From: Sabulitectum sp964571965
GTDB lineage: Bacteria > Fermentibacterota > Fermentibacteria > Fermentibacterales > JCC-6
Assembly (NCBI GenBank): GCA_964571965.1
Contig: CAZNFQ010000034.1
Location: 1-19,354, forward strand
DNA: 19,354 bases
Reading direction: 5' to 3'
The notes under the pieces were generated by a model. That model was not told where the DNA came from. It made no database searches and saw only the letters and a program-made list of their open reading frames with translations. Positions 14,534 to 19,354 of the stretch are shown here, piece by piece. Position numbers and translations under genes: made by a program. Every line of letters begins with the position of its first letter. Within the stretch, counting starts at the first letter, position 1.

Positions 14534-15232
14534 ATGTACAAAGGTAAAACAGTGGGTCTGGTGATTCCGGCCCACAATGAAGAGGAGGGGCTTCCCGCCG
14601 TACTTGGAGACGTTCCGGGGATAATCGACCGTGTGTTCGTGGTCGACAACTGCTCCACCGACAAAACTGCAGAGGTGGCCAGGGGTTTCGGTGCCACTGT
14701 GATAGAACAGCCGCTTAAGGGTTATGGAAGCGCCTATAAGGCGGGATTCGAAGCTGTGGATACGGACATAGTGTGTACCGCCGACGCCGATGGGACATAT
14801 CCCGTTAACATGATACCCCGGCTGGTGGAATCCCTTTTGAGCAATGGCATAGACTTTATATCTGCCAGAAGGATCCCCGACGACCATTCACACACCCTTA
14901 ACAATGTCATGAGGTTCTCCGGAAACTGGGTTCTCACAGCTGTCACCATGCTTCTGTTCTGGAAAAGAATACTTGACAGCCAGTCCGGGATGTGGGTTTT
15001 CCACCGATGGGTTCTTGACGAAATAGTTCTTACCAGCAACGGCATGCCCCTTTCCGAGGAACTGAAAATAGAGGTCTGGCGAAACAGGAACATCACTGCA
15101 AGGGAGATCGGAGTGCCCTTCAGTTATTCAAGCCGAATGGGAAAAGCTAAACTGAATCTCTGGCGAGACGGCTTCCGTAATCTTCTATTTCTTTTCGCAA
15201 AACGCCTGGGAATCCCCATGACCCGAGCCTGA
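14534..15232 (+). CDS. Family 2 glycosyltransferase, dolichyl/polyprenyl-phosphate sugar synthase type
   Basis: This 232-residue GT-A enzyme has VIPAHNEEEGLP (about 10-21), VVDNCSTDKTAEVA (36-49), a Gly-rich KGYGSAYKAGFE and the metal-binding DADGTYP (84-90). The C-terminal part has SQSGMWVF and LSEELKIEV, followed by R.GKAKLN, all typical of polyprenyl-phosphate mannose/glucose synthases. It lacks membrane anchors (apart from a short hydrophobic helix near residue 135), so it would act at the cytoplasmic membrane face to make a lipid-phosphate sugar. The ATG has GGGAGG four bases upstream. It is the last gene of the plus-strand cluster and ends 3 bp from the converging xdhC-like gene. The sugar is not determinable. 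Confidence 0.88.
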   Translation: MYKGKTVGLVIPAHNEEEGLPAVLGDVPGIIDRVFVVDNCSTDKTAEVARGFGATVIEQPLKGYGSAYKAGFEAVDTDIVCTADADGTYPVNMIPRLVESLLSNGIDFISARRIPDDHSHTLNNVMRFSGNWVLTAVTMLLFWKRILDSQSGMWVFHRWVLDEIVLTSNGMPLSEELKIEVWRNRNITAREIGVPFSYSSRMGKAKLNLWRDGFRNLLFLFAKRLGIPMTRA

Positions 15233-15235
15233 GGG

Positions 15236-16138
15236 TTACTGTTTGTTCAATACGGTAATTATCTCAGCGGCAATGCTCACAGCTATCTCAGCAGGAGTGT
15301 GGCTGCCGATGGGTATTCCCACCGGTGTATGAACCGTTGAGAGCTTTTCCTCGCTGAAACCCCTGCTGCGCATAAGCGCCAGGATGTGCTTAGCGGTTGA
15401 TCTGCTTGCCATCATACCCAGGTACTTGAGGTTTTTCTGAAGCATTTTTTCAAGTACCAGTGCGTCTCCTTTGTGGGAGGCTGTCATGATCACCACGAGC
15501 GCTTCTCCATTATCAGGTACCAGGGTGCCGGCCAGTTCGTAGTTCATTCGTATTTTCCTCCAGGCCTCCCGGTTCTCCTCCATTGTCCAGACATGTTTCC
15601 TGTCGTCCACTATCACCGTTTTCATGCCCAGGCCGTTCATCAAAGGGGTCAGGGCTCTGCTGCAGTGACCGCCTCCGAACATGTAAACCACCCGCGGCGG
15701 TACGATCCTTTCCGTGTAGACCCATCCGCCGGCTGACGGGAAGAATCCCTCCCTTTCCGGGTGAGAGGAAAGGAACTCGAGACCCTTTTCAGTTACCCTG
15801 ATGGACTTTGTTTCCCCGTCAGACAGATTCAGCGGCGGATAGGGTATCAGAATGAGCTTCTGACTTCCAGAACAGATCATACCGGACCTCTCACCGGGTT
15901 CCGCATCCCCCCTGTGATCGAAGCTTCGCATGACCGGCAAAGATTCCCTGGCATCCATCATCTTCCTGCACATTCGTATCACCTGATGCTCCAGAGCCCC
16001 GCCCCCTACGGAACCAAGTGATGGACCTGAGGGAGAAACCACCATTTTGAACCCGGTCTTTCCCGGGCAGCTTCCGGTGGTTTCCGCAATTATGCACAGA
16101 ACGGATCTGTTGCCGGAGAAGTACTCCAAGTGTTTCAT
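15236..16138 (-). CDS. xdhC: XdhC/CoxI family molybdenum hydroxylase maturation factor
   Basis: This 300-residue protein is of the XdhC type, which binds molybdenum cofactor, helps its sulfuration and inserts it into xanthine dehydrogenase. The N-terminal XdhC/CoxI domain shows AETTGSCPGKTGFKMVV (about 19-34), GSVGGGALE and GMICSGSQ (about 86-93). The C-terminal Rossmann domain begins FGGGHCSRAL (about 154-163), followed by VIVDDR, ASHKGD, YLGMMASRS and the closing HTPVGIPIGSHTPAEIAVSI. The ATG at 16138 fits the family N-terminus and overlaps the preceding stop by 4 bases; an earlier start at 16213 adds an unrelated leader. It is the last gene of the leftward xdh operon, consistent with its helper role. 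Confidence 0.92.
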   Translation of the reverse strand: MKHLEYFSGNRSVLCIIAETTGSCPGKTGFKMVVSPSGPSLGSVGGGALEHQVIRMCRKMMDARESLPVMRSFDHRGDAEPGERSGMICSGSQKLILIPYPPLNLSDGETKSIRVTEKGLEFLSSHPEREGFFPSAGGWVYTERIVPPRVVYMFGGGHCSRALTPLMNGLGMKTVIVDDRKHVWTMEENREAWRKIRMNYELAGTLVPDNGEALVVIMTASHKGDALVLEKMLQKNLKYLGMMASRSTAKHILALMRSRGFSEEKLSTVHTPVGIPIGSHTPAEIAVSIAAEIITVLNKQ

Positions 16139-16605
16139 TTGAATATTACCCTGCACAGAGGATAGTAAACCGCCATCAGGGAGGAGAAAACCGCACTGGA
16201 GAGAAACCTCCATTTCAGAGATATACGATTCTGAATGAGATAGTTTGCGGCGAATACCACCGGTATGTTAACTGCGAATCCCTTTATTACGATAACCAGC
16301 AGATTCACGGAGACGTCTTCGGTCTTACCGGAGAAGAGGCTTATGAAGCAGAGGTGCCTTGCGATCCAGAGTGGATTGAAGTAGAGAACCGCCATCAGGG
16401 TTCTTTTACACCCTCTGAATCTTAAGTTCAGCCAGCTGAACCAGGCGGGGATCTCAAAAGAGTATATCAGTCCGCCCACTGCCATTACCCCGAGAAGTCT
16501 CGTTATGGAGAAACCGCAGGTAAGTAAAGCCGCAGCCGTGTCTCCAGCCGCGTATATGAATAGTCCCCTTATGATATCTGCTCTTACGCTGCCGGGAAAA
16601 GTCAC
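16135..16605 (-). CDS. Small polytopic membrane protein of unknown function in the xdh operon (faint Mpv17/PMP22 resemblance)
   Basis: This 156-residue protein has about four hydrophobic helices (roughly 12-29, 37-57, 97-120 and 130-152). I recognise no firm family. The layout (an early GD after the first helix start, Arg before helix 2 and an aromatic-rich EIPAWFSWLN) and a closing PVVFAANYLIQNRISLKWR loosely resemble Mpv17/PMP22 proteins, whose end has W P..Q..NF..VP...R. That is a weak, by-eye comparison. The GTG start overlaps the molybdopterin-subunit stop (GTGA), and its stop overlaps the xdhC-like start (ATGA). It is therefore translated within the xdh operon. Such a protein between the Mo subunit and XdhC is not usual. 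It could be a purine or urate permeability factor or a membrane anchor (speculation). Confidence 0.7.
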   Translation of the reverse strand: MTFPGSVRADIIRGLFIYAAGDTAAALLTCGFSITRLLGVMAVGGLIYSFEIPAWFSWLNLRFRGCKRTLMAVLYFNPLWIARHLCFISLFSGKTEDVSVNLLVIVIKGFAVNIPVVFAANYLIQNRISLKWRFLSSAVFSSLMAVYYPLCRVIFK

Positions 16606-18851
16606 CTCTCTGCCGCCCTGAGGGTCATGAGAACCCTCTCCGGGGTCATAGGGGTCTTGTAATCACCTGTTTTTCCCATTGCATTCACTATGGCGAACCA
16701 GCTGCCGATCCCATACATGAATGGAGGTTCTCCTATTGCCCTGGAGCCCTTGAGTCCCACGTTTTCAGGAAGGGTTTCCCCCTCTGCGAATATCACTTCC
16801 ATCTCCGGAATGAAATTTATATCAGGTACTTTATAGGTTGCCAGTGTGTCGGCCAGGAGCCGCTTCGAATCCACATGCCAGTCCAGCTCTTCCATGGTTA
16901 CCCAGCCCATGCCCTGAACCAGTGCCCCTTCAACCTGTCCCCGGTCTAAAAGGGGGTTAAGAAGCTTCCCGCCATGGTGGATCATCCGTACACGATTCAC
17001 AGTGTACTTACCAAGAAGACAATCAACGGTAACCTCTGTCAGAGCAGTGCCGGTGACGTGATAAGCGAAGGGTTCGCCCTTTTCGGTTCTCCTGTCAAAG
17101 TGGAGGCCCGGAGTTGCGTAGTGGGCATGGCTGGAAAGACTGATCCTGTTTTCGTACGTGTCCTTTATCAGTTCACGCCATGTGGTTGCGGTTGTTTCTC
17201 CCTTAACGGTGAGAACGCCGTTCTTTATGTCAAGGTCAGCCTGTGAGCAGTTCAGCTTTTCCGCTGCCCGGGAGGTTATTCGCCCCTTTATCTCCCTGCA
17301 GGCCAATATGGCTGCATTACCGTTCATGTCTGCCCCTGAACTGGCTGCTGTTGGTGAAGTGTTTGCGTTCCTGGACGTGTTCGTTGATTCCACCCGGGTG
17401 AGTTCCACGGGGATTCCAAGGGTTTCCGCAGCAACCTGCCTTATTCTGGAATTCACTCCCTGGCCCATTTCCACAGCTCCGGTGCTTATGCCAACGCTAC
17501 CGTCCGTGTAGACATGGACCAGTGCGCTTGCCTGGTTCAAAAAACCGGTTGTGAAAGAGATGCCGAAACAAACCGGCATCATCGACACTCCCTTCTTTAT
17601 CCACACATTCCGCCGGTTGAATTCAGCAGCATCGGCAATGGTCTTTTTCAGCTGGAACTTCTCGCTGCACAGATTCCAGGAGTTCCTGACCTCGTCTGAA
17701 TGGTATTTCATTCCGTAGGGGAACGAGTCCCCGGGTTTCATCAGGTTCCTTTCCTGTATTTCGAAAACCGGTATCCCGGTTACAGCGGAAGCCTTATGGA
17801 TCGCAGCTTCCATAACGAACATTGCCTGCGGTGCTCCAAAACCCCTGAAAGCGGTGTTTGGAGCAAGATTCGTTCTGCAGCAGTAACCTGTTGCCCTTAC
17901 GTTGGGAATGAAATAACTGCCTGTGCTGTGAAAAAGTGTTCTCTCCATTATTGCAGTTGAAAGGTCACTGGAAGCCCCGCTGTTCTGGTAGTAGTCCACC
18001 TCCCAGGAAAGTATTTTTCCGGAATCGTCGAGCCCCATGGTGAAGTCACTTTCATAGGGGTGTCTTTTCCCGGTGCAGACCATGTCCTGGTGCCTTTGAA
18101 GAACCAGCTTCACAGGCCTCCCTGTGTGCACGGCACCCAGTGCCGCCATCACCGCCCAGGGCGTAGCCTGGTCTTCCTTCCCGCCAAAGGCTCCTCCCAG
18201 CCTTGGAACGTCCACCTGGATCTTGTGCATTGGAATCCCAAGTACCCTGGCTGTAATCTTCTGAACATAGGAAGCTCCCTGGGTGGATGAGCTTATCCTT
18301 ACGGTTCCGTCTTCACCTGGAACTGCCAGAGCGCTCTGTGTTTCCAGATACAGATGCTCCTGGCCTCCGGTCTCGGCGGTGCCTGTTATCACATGGGCGC
18401 ATCCTTTTCTGACATCCTCGGGATTTCCACAGGAGAATGTCCTTGGAGGAGCAAGAAGGGATCCCATTCTATGGGCTTCTCTCGGCCGGGAGACTGCAGG
18501 TTTTCTTTTTACGTCAATGATTATCCCGGATGCAGCTTCCCGTGCGCTGGCCGGCGAGTCTGCCAGGACCAGGGCAACAGGCTGGCCCATGTAATGCACT
18601 TCCTGTTCAGCAAAAAGGGGTTCATCCATGAGAATGTTGCCGATCTGGTTTTCTCCGGGGATGTCTGAAGCGGTTAGAACTGCTTTCACTCCTTCTGTTT
18701 TTGCGGCTGCTTCCGTGTTCACCGATACTATCTCACCATGGGCGCAGGGCGAGGTGAAAACCCGGGCGTAAAGGGTTCCGTCCGGTTCTGGTATGTCTGC
18801 GGTAAACTGTGAACTGCCCTTGACATGGAGTATGGCATCGAAGTGTTTCAC
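16602..18851 (-). CDS. Xanthine dehydrogenase, molybdopterin-binding subunit
   Basis: This 749-residue large subunit hydroxylates purines at a Mo-oxo-sulfido centre in the cytoplasm. It aligns by memory with the Mo domains of bovine xanthine dehydrogenase. STQG has the cofactor Gln (about 191, bovine Q767). GGAFGGKE gives Glu226 (bovine E802), IMER gives Arg304 (R880), AFRGFG is at 334-339 and EMGQG at about 461-465. GEPP carries the catalytic Glu (about 708, bovine E1261). With both substrate-positioning residues kept, xanthine or hypoxanthine is the likely substrate rather than an aldehyde or CO. The GTG at 18851 is chosen because AAGGAG lies seven bases upstream and it overlaps the FAD-subunit stop by 4 bases. 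The frame is open to 18962, but that would add a family-atypical basic leader. The protein has no signal peptide. Confidence 0.94.
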   Translation of the reverse strand: MKHFDAILHVKGSSQFTADIPEPDGTLYARVFTSPCAHGEIVSVNTEAAAKTEGVKAVLTASDIPGENQIGNILMDEPLFAEQEVHYMGQPVALVLADSPASAREAASGIIIDVKRKPAVSRPREAHRMGSLLAPPRTFSCGNPEDVRKGCAHVITGTAETGGQEHLYLETQSALAVPGEDGTVRISSSTQGASYVQKITARVLGIPMHKIQVDVPRLGGAFGGKEDQATPWAVMAALGAVHTGRPVKLVLQRHQDMVCTGKRHPYESDFTMGLDDSGKILSWEVDYYQNSGASSDLSTAIMERTLFHSTGSYFIPNVRATGYCCRTNLAPNTAFRGFGAPQAMFVMEAAIHKASAVTGIPVFEIQERNLMKPGDSFPYGMKYHSDEVRNSWNLCSEKFQLKKTIADAAEFNRRNVWIKKGVSMMPVCFGISFTTGFLNQASALVHVYTDGSVGISTGAVEMGQGVNSRIRQVAAETLGIPVELTRVESTNTSRNANTSPTAASSGADMNGNAAILACREIKGRITSRAAEKLNCSQADLDIKNGVLTVKGETTATTWRELIKDTYENRISLSSHAHYATPGLHFDRRTEKGEPFAYHVTGTALTEVTVDCLLGKYTVNRVRMIHHGGKLLNPLLDRGQVEGALVQGMGWVTMEELDWHVDSKRLLADTLATYKVPDINFIPEMEVIFAEGETLPENVGLKGSRAIGEPPFMYGIGSWFAIVNAMGKTGDYKTPMTPERVLMTLRAAER

Positions 18852-19354
18852 ACTGTTACGCTCCTTGTGAGATGTGCCCTTATCTGGGACCTCAGAAGTT
18901 CCGTTTTGTACTCCTTCGAACCCCTGATATCGCTTATGGGAGCGATCTCTGCCGCAGCGCACCCTTCAGCCTGCTTGACCGTTTCCTCATTCAGCCTTCT
19001 TCCCTTCAGAAAATCTGAGGTCTTCTCCAGGAACAGCGGATAGGGGAACACACCTCCCGCAGACAAAGAGGCTTCAGCGATTACGCCATTGTCCATCCTG
19101 ACAAGTGCCGCTGAATTCACCGAGGCAATATCCAGGTGCTCCCGTTTGCATACCTTCAGTGCAGAGAGCACGGATCCCGGGTGGGGGATCGCGAAGGAAA
19201 GCTCCTGAAGTATTTCCCCCGGATCAACGGCGAATTTTTTGTAGCCCAGGTACAATTCATTAAGGGGAACAGCTTTGCTGTCAGTGTACACCACAGCCCT
19301 GAGGGCAAGGAACAGAACCGCCAGATCGGCTATGGGTGAACCGTTCATGATGTT
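18848..19354 (-). CDS. Xanthine dehydrogenase FAD-binding subunit, partial (N-terminus outside window)
   Basis: The 168 visible residues are the second half of the FAD domain of a molybdenum hydroxylase. NIMNGSPIADLAVLF at the window edge corresponds to the flavin-binding GNI..SPI.DL motif, so the true start lies beyond 19354 and the Met at 19348 is internal. Next come YKKFAVDPGEILQELSFAIP, SALKVCKREHLDIASVN (the conserved R..DIA.V region) and a C-terminal domain ending in DIRGSKEYKTELLRSQIRAHL. The stop overlaps the Mo-subunit start by 4 bases (GTGA). Whether a 2Fe-2S domain is fused to its N-terminus, as in Rhodobacter XdhA, or encoded separately cannot be seen. Confidence 0.92.
   Translation of the reverse strand, partial: NIMNGSPIADLAVLFLALRAVVYTDSKAVPLNELYLGYKKFAVDPGEILQELSFAIPHPGSVLSALKVCKREHLDIASVNSAALVRMDNGVIAEASLSAGGVFPYPLFLEKTSDFLKGRRLNEETVKQAEGCAAAEIAPISDIRGSKEYKTELLRSQIRAHLTRSVTV

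Noticed and set aside
1..19354. CRISPR array, transposon, phage, toxin-antitoxin or secondary-metabolite cluster
   Set aside because: I saw no regularly spaced repeats, transposase or integrase motifs, terminal inverted repeats or tRNA-like folds. Every larger frame fits housekeeping, envelope or molybdoenzyme functions.

Overview
The window looks like a chromosomal segment of a Gram-negative (diderm), probably anaerobic bacterium with roughly balanced base composition. The evidence is ADP-heptose synthesis genes, a SurA-like periplasmic foldase lipoprotein, lipobox signal peptides, a membrane pyrophosphatase and a molybdenum hydroxylase. Gene order matches no well-studied model organism that I recognise. 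The style (many TTG/GTG starts, tightly overlapping genes, many membrane glycosyltransferases, divergent housekeeping proteins) suggests a poorly cultured lineage, perhaps of the FCB/Fermentibacterota type. That placement is a guess. I see no mobile element, CRISPR array, tRNA or rRNA, and no gene-free stretch over 300 bases.

Layout. (A) Minus strand, 1-322: 5' part of a TTG-initiated lipoprotein with a helical-repeat look. (B) Minus strand, 445-4799, transcribed right to left: DUF3467 protein, YbbR-like protein, a 319-residue membrane-anchored Cys-Pro protein, a terminator, an RNA polymerase omega-like subunit and a lipoprotein with two tandem SurA/parvulin units. Strong hairpins follow the 319-residue gene and the foldase gene. 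(C) Plus strand, 4944-7967: heptose-7-phosphate kinase, heptose-1-phosphate adenylyltransferase and a GT-C glycosyltransferase with a C-terminal TPR-like tail, all overlapping. (D) Plus strand, 8034-15232: K+-dependent (probably Na+-pumping) membrane pyrophosphatase, Nfu-type Fe-S scaffold, RsmB-type rRNA methyltransferase, second GT-C glycosyltransferase, radical SAM/B12-type enzyme and a GT2 glycosyltransferase of the dolichyl-phosphate-sugar synthase type. (E) Minus strand, 15236-19354: a xanthine dehydrogenase operon with the FAD subunit (cut by the window edge), molybdopterin subunit, a small four-helix membrane protein and an XdhC-type maturation factor, chained by 4-base overlaps. Operons D and E converge with only 3 bp between their stop codons.

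How it fits together. Regions C and D carry much of an envelope glycan pathway: nucleotide-activated heptose, a likely polyprenyl-phosphate-sugar synthase (GT2) and two GT-C enzymes of the kind that use such lipid-linked donors. Region B supplies envelope folding and envelope-associated proteins mixed with a transcription subunit. Region E is a purine hydroxylation module whose catalytic residues all match true xanthine dehydrogenases. Its most unusual member is the small membrane protein between the Mo subunit and XdhC. No complete, wholly new system is evident. The best leads are the duplicated foldase with eroded active sites, the membrane protein in the xdh operon, the rSAM/GT glycan module and the Cys-Pro membrane protein.
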